Shown piece by piece: positions 29,974 through 36,355 of a stretch of 36,355 nucleotides of DNA (its first letter is position 1; each line of letters starts with the position of its first letter). This DNA is from a virus. The notes beneath the pieces were generated by a model. It saw nothing but the letters and a program-made list of their open reading frames with translations. It was not told where the DNA came from and searched no databases. The position numbers and the translations under genes are program-made. The stretch is from positions 1-36,355 of the IMG/VR virus record IMGVR_UViG_3300045996_000441, one strand, 5' to 3'.

Positions 29974-30320
29974 TACCGATCAGAGTGGATTTCGACCTTC
30001 GGACCAACGCCGATTACGGCGAATCTTTCGAAGTCAAAGACGGTACAACCGTTCAGGATTTGACCGGTCGAAAGTTTAGACTGCAAGCGCGCAATGCGAG
30101 CGGCCTCACACTGCTTAACTTTGCGCCATCAGTCGATAACGGATCGATTGATATCTTGTTTTCGCGCGGAACGATCAAGACCGCATACGAAACGCTAGAA
30201 GACGAACAACCGTCGCCAATCCGTAGCGTTTCGTATGACATGCGGGCAACGCTGCCAGACGGAAAAACGGAAGTTTGGCTCGAAGGTACGATAAACATTC
30301 GTGAAGGGATTACACAATGA
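29970..30320 (+). CDS. Putative tail fibre-associated protein
   Basis: A 116-residue beta-rich protein coupled by ATGA on both ends. The pattern D-F-D-L-R-T-N-A-D-Y-G-E-S-F-E-V-K-D, then L-T-G-R-K-F-R-L-Q-A-R, S-G-S-I-like strands (N-G-S-I-D-I-L-F) and S-Y-D-M-R-A-T-L-P-D-G-K resembles small immunoglobulin-like proteins (BppU N-terminal type) that attach fibres to tail tips. Lies between J-like and tailspike genes. Role by position. Confidence 0.6.
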   Translation: MIPIRVDFDLRTNADYGESFEVKDGTTVQDLTGRKFRLQARNASGLTLLNFAPSVDNGSIDILFSRGTIKTAYETLEDEQPSPIRSVSYDMRATLPDGKTEVWLEGTINIREGITQ

Positions 30321-32287
30321 TCGGTCGTCAATTGCAATTGCAAGGTCGCGGGATGACCGGAGCGTCCTTTGCGGCGATTGCGCGTATGACCGGCGCGTTT
30401 GGTGTTGTGCCGTCCGACAATGATACCGCAGTGATGAATAAATTTGCGGATTATGCGATAGAAGAAAACCCCGGATTTCAAAGCACCATTCCCGGTCCAC
30501 CGACTTTTACCACGTTGGCGACTTTTCGTGCTGCGCCCGTATCAAATCGTAAACAGGCTTTGCTTGATCCGTCTTATTCGTCGGGCGACTATTATTTCGA
30601 AACGGTAAACGCACCTTATACGGAAGCGCTGCCGAACGTAATCAAGGCGGATTCGACTGCACTTTCTGTCGGCGCGTGGGTGCGTCAGTCGGCGAAATCA
30701 ATCGTAATTCAGGCGCCCGGTGAAGGAGGTATCATTGAACCTCTTGAGAGTACGGTTAACCGGACGGGGGTTGACGTACAGCGTTATGGTGCGAGCGGAA
30801 ACGGGTTGGTCGTTGATACTTACCCGTTGCGGTTGGCAATAGCGCAAGCTCGCCTGTCATTGTCTGACGGATCGCGCACGTTCGCCACAAAGGTAAAAAT
30901 CCCTGCCGGTCGTTATCTTTTTGACGACGAGTTGGATTTGGCCGAAAACGGGTCTGTCACGGGTTTGACGATTTGCGGCGACGGTGCCGGATCGACCGAA
31001 TTTGTAAGACTGAACGGAGCGGCGCGCATCATTGCGCCCGGTTCGCGCGATCTGACTTTTCGCGATTTAACAATTCGTACACTCGATAAAGCTGTGGACA
31101 CGGACATTTGGTCCGAAGGTGATCCGTACGGGCTGGCGTTGGGTGGCGAAGCGTTCGGCGTATGGTATGACTTCGGGCCGGGTCTATCAACTCTGCGTTC
31201 TTGGCGCTTCGAACGTGTTACCATGTCGGGACACTATAAGTGTTTCGACGTGGAAGGCACGGCAATGTGTAGCGAATTTTATTTCGACACTTGCCAATTC
31301 TATCAGAATTTTATTCTGAAGCATAATAAAAACGATCAAGCGGTCAATTGGGCTTACGTCAACTGCAATTGGGAAAACGAAGCGCTAGACACGACTGGTA
31401 CGGACTTGCTCAAAAAAGACGCAAAAGCGTTCTGGTTCGAAGAAGGCGATTTCGTTAGCTGGAAAAACGGGTCAATCATTGGCTACGGTCAGTTTTTCCA
31501 TTTTGATGCGACTTCGGACAATGTGTTTACCAACGCATCGCACAAGTTCATCTTGGATAGCGTTCGAATTGAACGCAGCGACGACGCCGGGACAAGCGCG
31601 CCGTTGTTTGGTCGTCGCGAAGACGGATACGAAGTCGCAGGTAATTCCGTCTCAATTTCGATGGTGCGAAGCACAGTCCTTTTGCTCGGTGCGATATCCG
31701 ATTATGTTTATTCCGATCTGTGGGACGGCTCGAATATTACAATTGACGATTGCCGTTGCGAAGACGGAAAGATCATCGGTGTCTATGGTCCTGCGTCAAG
31801 TGCTAATCTCGCTACATTAAGTGTGACCAATACCACCGGCTTAAGCTACGTCGATGATAAAACCGGGAAGATAAGTTCTCATATCAAACACAACGTAGAT
31901 ATACCCGGTTTCCATCAGCGATCGGACTCGTTGAGCAAGCCTTATCTATTGAACCCGATTATCATGTATTTCCGCGGTCCGACCGGAAGTTTGCCGCTAG
32001 GCGGTACAACGGTTAACATCGACATTCTAAACGATTACACGGTTCTGCGTAAATTCATGATCCGACGTTTTACGACGGGCGACTTCCCGTTGACCGTGCA
32101 GTTGTGTGATCAGGCTGACACGTTGGTTTTCGCGCAAGCGGTATTAGCGTCCGGAACGTCACTTACTGCCGACGCGGAAATCAATCTTGAAATGGGCTTT
32201 CAGTTGCCGACCGGCACGCCTTTGATGTTTAAATTCATCGGCTCGCCCGAGCAAATAAAGGGTTTTGTGGGATTGGAGTTGATCTAA
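30317..32287 (+). CDS. Tailspike with pectate-lyase-like beta helix
   Basis: A 656-residue protein. Residues about 155-200 have the tailspike entry motif V-D-V-Q-R-Y-G-A-S-G-N-G, D-T-Y-P-L-R-L-A-I-A-Q-A, and I-P-A-G-R-Y-L-F, as in pectate-lyase-superfamily (Pectate_lyase_3) depolymerases. About 350 residues of irregular repeats (L-T-I-R-T-L, W-R-F-E-R-V-T-M, I-I-G-Y-G-Q-F) fit a right-handed beta helix; the C-terminal ~110 residues are likely a receptor or trimerisation domain. The first ~60 residues should attach it to the tail. The gene is more AT-rich than its neighbours, as is common for host-range genes. Its TAA overlaps the next ATG. Confidence 0.8.
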   Translation: MIGRQLQLQGRGMTGASFAAIARMTGAFGVVPSDNDTAVMNKFADYAIEENPGFQSTIPGPPTFTTLATFRAAPVSNRKQALLDPSYSSGDYYFETVNAPYTEALPNVIKADSTALSVGAWVRQSAKSIVIQAPGEGGIIEPLESTVNRTGVDVQRYGASGNGLVVDTYPLRLAIAQARLSLSDGSRTFATKVKIPAGRYLFDDELDLAENGSVTGLTICGDGAGSTEFVRLNGAARIIAPGSRDLTFRDLTIRTLDKAVDTDIWSEGDPYGLALGGEAFGVWYDFGPGLSTLRSWRFERVTMSGHYKCFDVEGTAMCSEFYFDTCQFYQNFILKHNKNDQAVNWAYVNCNWENEALDTTGTDLLKKDAKAFWFEEGDFVSWKNGSIIGYGQFFHFDATSDNVFTNASHKFILDSVRIERSDDAGTSAPLFGRREDGYEVAGNSVSISMVRSTVLLLGAISDYVYSDLWDGSNITIDDCRCEDGKIIGVYGPASSANLATLSVTNTTGLSYVDDKTGKISSHIKHNVDIPGFHQRSDSLSKPYLLNPIIMYFRGPTGSLPLGGTTVNIDILNDYTVLRKFMIRRFTTGDFPLTVQLCDQADTLVFAQAVLASGTSLTADAEINLEMGFQLPTGTPLMFKFIGSPEQIKGFVGLELI

Positions 32288-32439
32288 TGGGAAAACGTAC
32301 AATCAAACAAATCGAAAACGAAATGCGCGAGGAAAGCCTTATCGAGCCGTGTATAGAAAACGGTTGGCGCGGGCCGGACGATGCAAAGATACTGCGCCTT
32401 CAAACCGAGCGTAACGAATTGACGAAGGAGAAAAAATAA
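32287..32439 (+). CDS. Small hypothetical coiled-coil protein
   Basis: A 50-residue charged protein (Lys/Glu-rich, IKQIENEMREESLIEPCIEN and a C-terminal helix RLQTERNELTKEKK). It is coupled by TAATG both to the tailspike and to the next gene, a tight arrangement that supports it as real. It may be a chaperone or connector for the spike, but this is guessed from position only. Confidence 0.65.
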   Translation: MGKRTIKQIENEMREESLIEPCIENGWRGPDDAKILRLQTERNELTKEKK

Positions 32440-32672
32440 TGTCGATCAAATCGGATATTCTCGCAGCGCAGAACGCGCTGAACGAAGCACACGAAGACGG
32501 CCCGTCCCAAGCGCTCGATAACGCGCACCGGATGGCGTGGGATTTGCTCTTGCGGCACTACGTCAAGCTAGGGCTAACCCGCGCCGACTTGCGCGAGATT
32601 CATAGCCGTGGCAATATACAGGCGTTCGGTGGCGGGACCGGCAAGACGCCACCGCCCGAGCCTGACGGCTAA
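32439..32672 (+). CDS. Hypothetical helical protein
   Basis: A 77-residue protein starting in a TAATG overlap with AAGGAG 8 bases before. It is mainly helical (ILAAQNALNEAHEDGPSQAL, LLLRHYVKLGLTRADLREIH) and ends with a Gly/Pro-rich tail (GGGTGKTPPPEPDG). The G-G-T-G-K-T motif is at the very end and is not part of a P-loop fold. Possible spike chaperone or regulator; unknown. Confidence 0.7.
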   Translation: MSIKSDILAAQNALNEAHEDGPSQALDNAHRMAWDLLLRHYVKLGLTRADLREIHSRGNIQAFGGGTGKTPPPEPDG

Positions 32673-32686
32673 GAGGTATCGAAGGC

Positions 32687-33223
32687 ATGCGGTTGGTACT
32701 GATCATCTTTACCGCATGCCTCGCTATAGCGGGCTCTTTCGCGTTCTATGGTCCTTTAGGGACGGCTTACGGCGCCTTGTGCGCCGTTTGCTTTTGGGCC
32801 GTGTGGCGTGATGCTGACTGGCGAGCCGCGGGCGCCGCACTCGGCCTTAGCTGGGTAATCTCCAACCTGATTTGTGTTATTGGCAACCCGCCCGAAAGAC
32901 CGGCAGTCTTTTCGGGTGCGGAAATGCTCGTCCTGATGTCTGCTTTCGTGTGTTGGTTCAGCGGTCGATATACGATCGCGGCTCGCATGCTGGCGGTCGT
33001 ATCGTTCGTTTCGATCGCGTGTAACGTGTTGCTTGCCGGGTCTGCTTTCGAGTGGGCGGATATTCACGCACATGAGGTCCGGACGAACATCGCGTTTGCG
33101 GTTGAATGTCTGATTGTCGGATTTACCGGGATGCGCGAACGTGGTTATTTCGATCGTTTGTTTAGTCGTCGCGGCCATAGTGCTGCAAATCATGTTCATG
33201 CGCAAAAGGCCAGCGAGCAATGA
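32687..33223 (+). CDS. Multi-span membrane protein
   Basis: A 178-residue protein with about five hydrophobic segments: residues 3-22 (LVLIIFTACLAIAGSFAFYG), 24-42, 50-67, 75-93, 98-117, perhaps 130-147. It precedes the lysis genes, so it might be a holin or anti-holin, but it is longer than most holins and ends in a basic, His-rich cytoplasmic tail. Coupled by ATGA to the next gene. Family not recognised. Confidence 0.65.
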   Translation: MRLVLIIFTACLAIAGSFAFYGPLGTAYGALCAVCFWAVWRDADWRAAGAALGLSWVISNLICVIGNPPERPAVFSGAEMLVLMSAFVCWFSGRYTIAARMLAVVSFVSIACNVLLAGSAFEWADIHAHEVRTNIAFAVECLIVGFTGMRERGYFDRLFSRRGHSAANHVHAQKASEQ

Positions 33224-33669
33224 CCGATCTTAATGCGTTGGACATCGAAACGATTCGCGGTTGGGCTTCGACGGGGTTCCTAGGTTTTATCGCTTTTACG
33301 TTGGCGCGCTTCGCGTCTCCGATCGGCGCGTATATGGTCAAACGTCTGGAAGTCAACGCACAAGAGCGCAAGGACGAACGTGACGGATACGGGCCGTTGA
33401 TCAAAACGCTAACGGACGGGCTCGCGGCGGTGCGTGAACAACTCGCACAGTGCGAGCAACGACACGTCACGGACGTTGCGCGGATCGATCAGCTTGAGGC
33501 AACGGTACGCGGCTTGAACGCGGTTGTTGTGGGGAAGGCGTCACAGGAAGCCGTCATGCTCCCGGCGACGACGGGCGATCAGCGCGAGCATATGTTACAG
33601 ATAGCCGAGCGGTCGGCGAGCGCCGCGCTCGACATGATCAGCAAAGAACGGAGCGGCGGAAATGGATAA
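33220..33669 (+). CDS. Single-span membrane protein with coiled coil
   Basis: A 149-residue protein with one hydrophobic segment near the N-terminus (ASTGFLGFIAFTLARFASPI, residues about 16-40) and a charged helical remainder (residues 45-100, with a likely coiled coil including VREQLAQCEQRHVTDVARID). This layout is found for some phage lysis-region proteins. It overlaps the endolysin gene by 8 bases. Function is not certain; possible holin-associated protein. Confidence 0.65.
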   Translation: MTDLNALDIETIRGWASTGFLGFIAFTLARFASPIGAYMVKRLEVNAQERKDERDGYGPLIKTLTDGLAAVREQLAQCEQRHVTDVARIDQLEATVRGLNAVVVGKASQEAVMLPATTGDQREHMLQIAERSASAALDMISKERSGGNG

Positions 33670-34261
33670 AGCGGTATTCTTCGAAGCTCTGCGCGCCCGG
33701 TCCGTTCCGCTCGGGCAAGGCGCTACGCTCCGTCTCGCTGACAGTCAGGTCGGCGGGTTCGAAACGGTGTTGCACGCCTGCAAAGGCTCGCCGCTCGCGC
33801 ACGCTACGTATATGCTCGCCACGGCGTGGCACGAGACAAACGCAACGATGTTGCCAGTTCGGGAAGCCTATTGGCTGTCCGAAGCGTGGCGCAAGAACAA
33901 TCTGCGCTATTGGCCGTGGTATGGTCGCGGATACGTGCAATTGACGTGGATCGACAATTACCGCCGCGCCGACAAGGAATGCGCTGCGGCCGGGTTGATC
34001 AAGCTCGGCCAGTTGCTCGCCGATCCGGACCTAGCCATGCGTCCCGATATCTCTGCGTTCATCATGCGCAAGGGTATGGACGAAGGTTGGTTTACCGGCG
34101 TCAAGCTCGCATCGGTCTTGCCGCCTGTCGGCGTCGCAACGCGCGTCCAGTACATGAACGCACGAACGATCATCAACGGTCGCGATAAATCGGACCTGAT
34201 CGAAGATTACGCACAAGTGTTCGAACGCGCGTTGCGCAATGCTGGATGGCTGGACAAATGA
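33662..34261 (+). CDS. Endolysin, glycoside hydrolase family 19-like
   Basis: A 199-residue peptidoglycan hydrolase. A-T-A-W-H-E-T (Glu58 in residues 54-60) is the catalytic segment of GH19-like lysozymes, followed by W-Y-G-R-G-Y-V-Q-L-T-W-I-D-N-Y (86-100), the family signature. No signal peptide is seen, so release probably depends on a holin. Gene overlaps its neighbours on both sides. This enzyme cuts the glycan strands between sugars. Confidence 0.85.
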   Translation: MDKAVFFEALRARSVPLGQGATLRLADSQVGGFETVLHACKGSPLAHATYMLATAWHETNATMLPVREAYWLSEAWRKNNLRYWPWYGRGYVQLTWIDNYRRADKECAAAGLIKLGQLLADPDLAMRPDISAFIMRKGMDEGWFTGVKLASVLPPVGVATRVQYMNARTIINGRDKSDLIEDYAQVFERALRNAGWLDK

Positions 34262-34599
34262 AAGTATTGCGCGACATGACGTTTCGCGATTGGCTCGCGT
34301 TGTTCTTATTGAACGCGTTTGTCGCCGTGATGTTCTATCTGTTGCGCAATGTCATCCCCAAGGAAAACGAACAGCTAATCGTTTATATGCTCGGACAGTT
34401 GTCCGGGTTCACCGGCACAGCGTTGGCTATCTATTTCACACTCAGCAAGCACGACGAACAGCGCGAACAAGTCCGATCGGAAAATACGACCAAGCTGACC
34501 GACACTGTTGCGGCGCTCGCTCAAAACGCGACGACAACGCAGCCGGGGCCGTCAGGCAATCCCGGCGATCCGGTCCATACGGTGGAGGAAAACCGATGA
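34258..34599 (+). CDS. Putative holin, two transmembrane segments
   Basis: A 113-residue protein. I take ATG 34258 (ATGA overlap with the endolysin) rather than the ATG four codons earlier. Two hydrophobic segments, residues about 11-28 (WLALFLLNAFVAVMFYLL) and 42-63 (YMLGQLSGFTGTALAIYFTL), with a charged, Pro/Gly-rich tail. Size, topology and position between endolysin and spanins fit a class II-like holin. No sequence family identified. Confidence 0.65.
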   Translation: MKVLRDMTFRDWLALFLLNAFVAVMFYLLRNVIPKENEQLIVYMLGQLSGFTGTALAIYFTLSKHDEQREQVRSENTTKLTDTVAALAQNATTTQPGPSGNPGDPVHTVEENR

Positions 34600-34994
34600 A
34601 TCTAAGCGCTCTGTTTGACGGTCCGGTCGGCGCGCTCGTTACGGGCGCTGCGGTGGCCGCTCTGTGCCTTCCGCTCGGCTATTGCGCCGGACAGGACGCC
34701 GCGCGTTCGCGTGCCGCTGCGGAGCGATCCGCGGCGAACGTCGAGGCGCTGAACACAGCCCGCAGCGCGGACGAAGCGGCCGGGGTTGCTCGGGTCAACG
34801 ACGCGCTCAAGGGCGCCGCACAGCAAGAGGAATTGCTAGATGCTATCCAGACCGTACCGGACGTTGCGCCCGATGACGTGCGTGTTGCTCTTGGCTGTAA
34901 GCGCCTGCGCGCGGCCGGAACGCCTGCAACCGCTATTCCCGCCGTCTGCGGACCTACAGGCGGTGACGGAGCCCAAGCCGCTCCCGCCCGCTGA
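34596..34994 (+). CDS. Rz: Inner-membrane spanin (Rz-like)
   Basis: A 132-residue protein with an N-terminal transmembrane segment (residues about 10-30, PVGALVTGAAVAALCLPLGY), a helical, Ala/Arg-rich periplasmic part predicted as coiled coil (33-85) and an L-G-C-K-R-L-R-A-A-G motif (about 108-117) like the C-terminal region of i-spanins. It should bridge to the outer-membrane lipoprotein to fuse the membranes at lysis. The o-spanin gene lies partly within it in another frame. Confidence 0.75.
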   Translation: MNLSALFDGPVGALVTGAAVAALCLPLGYCAGQDAARSRAAAERSAANVEALNTARSADEAAGVARVNDALKGAAQQEELLDAIQTVPDVAPDDVRVALGCKRLRAAGTPATAIPAVCGPTGGDGAQAAPAR

Positions 34995-35130
34995 TATCGT
35001 CACGTCGGCGCGTGCTGCGGCCGAGTACGACATAGCTATCGAGGCTTGGGGCGATCGGCTCCGGGCCGCGGGCGTCAGACTGTGCGTGTGGACCGTGGCG
35101 AACGGCAACCCGGTCAGGTGCGAGCCCTAG
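34873..35130 (+). CDS. Rz1: Outer-membrane spanin lipoprotein (Rz1-like), overlapping Rz
   Basis: An 85-residue lipoprotein read in a different frame that overlaps the Rz-like gene for 122 bases and continues past it. ATG 34873 gives M-T-C-V-L-L-L-A-V-S-A-C, with lipobox V-S-A-C and acylated Cys12, followed by Pro-rich sequence (PERLQPLFPPSADL). Upstream in-frame starts exist but give a longer N-region. Overlapping i-/o-spanin frames are usual for phages of Gram-negative bacteria. Confidence 0.75.
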   Translation: MTCVLLLAVSACARPERLQPLFPPSADLQAVTEPKPLPPADIVTSARAAAEYDIAIEAWGDRLRAAGVRLCVWTVANGNPVRCEP

Positions 35131-35321
35131 AGCTTCGGCGCGGCGAGCATGACTAGGCACGCGTCCCAATGCGTTTCAACGGTCAGGATAACGCCCGCGG
35201 TCCGCTCGACAACATCGCAACTCGACGCGTAATAGTCGCCCGGCGCGAGCTTCGCGGCCCGATCGTTGGCGCGTTCGTACTGTGCGATCCGATCGCCGCG
35301 GATTTGGTCTAGGGTGGTCAT
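35127..35321 (-). CDS. Hypothetical protein
   Basis: A 64-residue protein. ATG 35321 overlaps the stop of the preceding gene (ATGA); a start six codons earlier is less likely. Helical first part (LDQIRGDRIAQYERANDRAA) and a beta-rich end with two Cys. Its TAG shares the CTAG with the TAG of the o-spanin gene on the other strand. Second gene of the small operon from P7. Confidence 0.7.
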   Translation of the reverse strand: MTTLDQIRGDRIAQYERANDRAAKLAPGDYYASSCDVVERTAGVILTVETHWDACLVMLAAPKL

Positions 35322-35524
35322 GCTACGTCCCCCAACCATGCGCCGGTCAGCTTGAAGTAATAACGCTGGTCGGCGCGCAGACCGTAAAGGTTGCTGTCCG
35401 GGTGAATTTCATAGTCTGGACCTTCGTAAGCGCAAAACCGATCGCCCAACATCGCCTTGCAAGCGTTCCGTGCTGCGCGAACTGCGGCGCTGCGGGTGCT
35501 GTAGGTTTTGCGAGCTTCGGTCAT
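35318..35524 (-). CDS. Hypothetical protein, first gene after promoter P7
   Basis: A 68-residue protein with a basic N-terminal helix (RSAAVRAARNACKAMLGDRF) and a strand-rich end with Y-E-I-H-P-D, Y-Y-F-K-L. ATG 35524 follows GGAGT and the ATCAACACG leader of P7. It resembles in size and context the other first genes behind these promoters. Function unknown. Confidence 0.75.
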   Translation of the reverse strand: MTEARKTYSTRSAAVRAARNACKAMLGDRFCAYEGPDYEIHPDSNLYGLRADQRYYFKLTGAWLGDVA

Positions 35525-35555
35525 GGTGGGTAACTCCGTTCGTGTTGATATACGA

Positions 35556-35584
35556 CCGGTACACCCGTCAAATCAGTCTGTCAA
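35556..35584 (-). promoter_or_regulatory. Promoter P7 with internal TTTGAC
   Basis: Minus strand: TTGACA (35584-35579), 17 bases with internal TTTGAC, TACCGG (35561-35556), 6 bases, and a start at 35549 reading ATCAACACG. The -35 box includes the stop codon of the polymerase gene (35581-35583). Confidence 0.8.
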
Positions 35585-36355
35585 ATGATTAGTTTGGATG
35601 CCTCGGCGATATACCACGCGTAGTCAACGCGCGACCAATCGAACGCGCTTGCATCGCAGCAATCCGCCACCTTCCAACCGGCTTGTACGAACGTCTCGCG
35701 ATCGGCGTAAACGCTTTTGTTTTTCGTACAGACCAACTCGGACCATTGCCCGCCCGTCTCGCGCATCACACGATCGTACTCGGCCTGTGAGACGTTGTTA
35801 CGCCGCTTGAACGCACCGGGCGTTGCGCCGGGCGGCGGCGGCGAGATTTTGACCAGCGGTGCGCCGTCCCGAGCGATATAATAGCGGAACGTCTTTTGCA
35901 CCGGCACGCCGCCTAGCTGTAGCTCCGAGTCACCGCCGACTTTGACGCGCAGCATAAAATCAAACGGATCAGTATGCGTCCGGATATAAACGGCCGGGTC
36001 GATTTCATGCACCATTGCCATAACTGCGGCGCGCTGGACGACCAAGGCGCCTAGGTCTTTATACCAGCACGGCGGCGACGCCTTGCTTATGCTGTTTTCA
36101 TAGTCGTACGGATCGGGGTGCCAATATGCACCTTTCTGCTTTAGCTTGCCCTTCGTATCTTCGGCGATGTAGTTATTAACGTCCCGAATCCACATGCGCG
36201 AATAATCGGCGTATTCGAGCTTAAGGAGCGTGAAATCTTGCCAAGCCTGTTCAATCGCTTCGGCTTGCGGTACGTACTCGTCGTCAATCAAATAGGTGAT
36301 ACCGTCCGTGTTCGCTTGGATCAGTTGAAGTGACGGGACGTGAACAAGGTTTTCC
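35581..36355 (-). CDS. Probable DNA polymerase (family B-like), C-terminal part
   Basis: An open frame entering from the right edge of the window and ending at 35581; 257 codons are visible. The first residues read L-I-Q-A-N-T-D-G-I-T-Y, which matches motif C (normally Y-G-D-T-D-S) in the N-T-D-G form found in some phage family B polymerases, with the metal-binding Asp. Then V-N-N-Y-I-A-E-D-T-K-G-K-L-K-Q-K-G-A-Y, a thumb-start pattern of that group. The rest is thumb domain. The N-terminal exonuclease and palm must lie outside the window. The apparent start inside (36291) is not real, since the frame is open to the edge. Confidence 0.6.
   Translation of the reverse strand, partial: ENLVHVPSLQLIQANTDGITYLIDDEYVPQAEAIEQAWQDFTLLKLEYADYSRMWIRDVNNYIAEDTKGKLKQKGAYWHPDPYDYENSISKASPPCWYKDLGALVVQRAAVMAMVHEIDPAVYIRTHTDPFDFMLRVKVGGDSELQLGGVPVQKTFRYYIARDGAPLVKISPPPPGATPGAFKRRNNVSQAEYDRVMRETGGQWSELVCTKNKSVYADRETFVQAGWKVADCCDASAFDWSRVDYAWYIAEASKLII

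Noticed and set aside
32600-32672. G-G-T-G-K-T in the 77-residue protein as an ATP-binding P-loop
   Set aside because: It lies in a Gly/Pro-rich tail at the end of the protein without the strand and helix of a P-loop fold.
1-36355. tRNA genes, CRISPR arrays, integrase or insertion sequences
   Set aside because: I looked for tRNA T-arm patterns, spaced repeats and recombinase motifs on both strands and found none I could support.

Overview
The window is a continuous piece of a tailed double-stranded DNA phage (Caudoviricetes, long non-contractile siphovirus-type tail). It is GC-rich and densely coded, with most neighbouring genes overlapping by 4 bases (ATGA/GTGA). The endolysin plus inner- and outer-membrane spanins point to a Gram-negative host. 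The composition and gene types fit an alphaproteobacterial host, but that is an inference. I saw no integrase, lysogeny repressor, tRNA gene, CRISPR array or insertion sequence. Genes at both ends are cut by the window edge, so it is an internal part of a larger genome. No stretch longer than 300 bases lacks a gene.

Layout. (1) 1-4617, minus strand: about 17 small genes in three operons (start codons at 4561, 2809 and 1640), mostly unrecognised and probably early or host-interaction genes. One encodes an Rmf-like 45-residue protein, one a NUMOD-type helix-turn-helix. An AT-rich segment with repeated ATGTATT heptamers (1715-1930) is a candidate origin or control region. (2) 4673-32287, plus strand: packaging and virion genes in the usual order: small and large terminase, portal, a 747-residue SGNH-hydrolase virion protein, scaffold, P22-like major capsid, connector, Mu F-like head protein, gp10-like protein, tail terminator, tail tube, G/GT chaperones made by a -1 frameshift on TTTTTTC, tape measure, tail-tip proteins, a J-like tip protein ending in a Hint (intein/hedgehog) domain, and a beta-helix tailspike. 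(3) 32287-35130, plus strand: two small genes and a lysis cassette (membrane proteins, GH19-type endolysin, holin-like protein, overlapping spanin pair). (4) 35127-36355, minus strand: two small genes and the C-terminal part of a probable family B DNA polymerase.

Four minus-strand cassettes interrupt the plus-strand virion operon: 5256-5507, 12367-12819, 15563-16123, and the seven-gene 17610-21070 set with a MoxR/CobS-like AAA+ ATPase, a partner protein, a second Rmf-like protein and a phosphoribosyltransferase-like protein with a zinc-ribbon-like tail. They look like morons. All four, and the early operons, start from one recurring promoter: TTGACA, exactly 17 bases, TA-rich -10, usually with a second TTTGAC between the boxes. 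I count eight copies, all on the minus strand. Four share an identical predicted start of transcript, ATCAAC, exactly 6 bases after the -10; two appear to give leaderless mRNAs.

The other standout is a shared hydrophobic, signal-peptide-like N-terminal leader (LLAAS-type) on unrelated phage proteins: scaffold, a head protein, the tail tube and one minus-strand cassette protein, with an analogous extension on the capsid protein.
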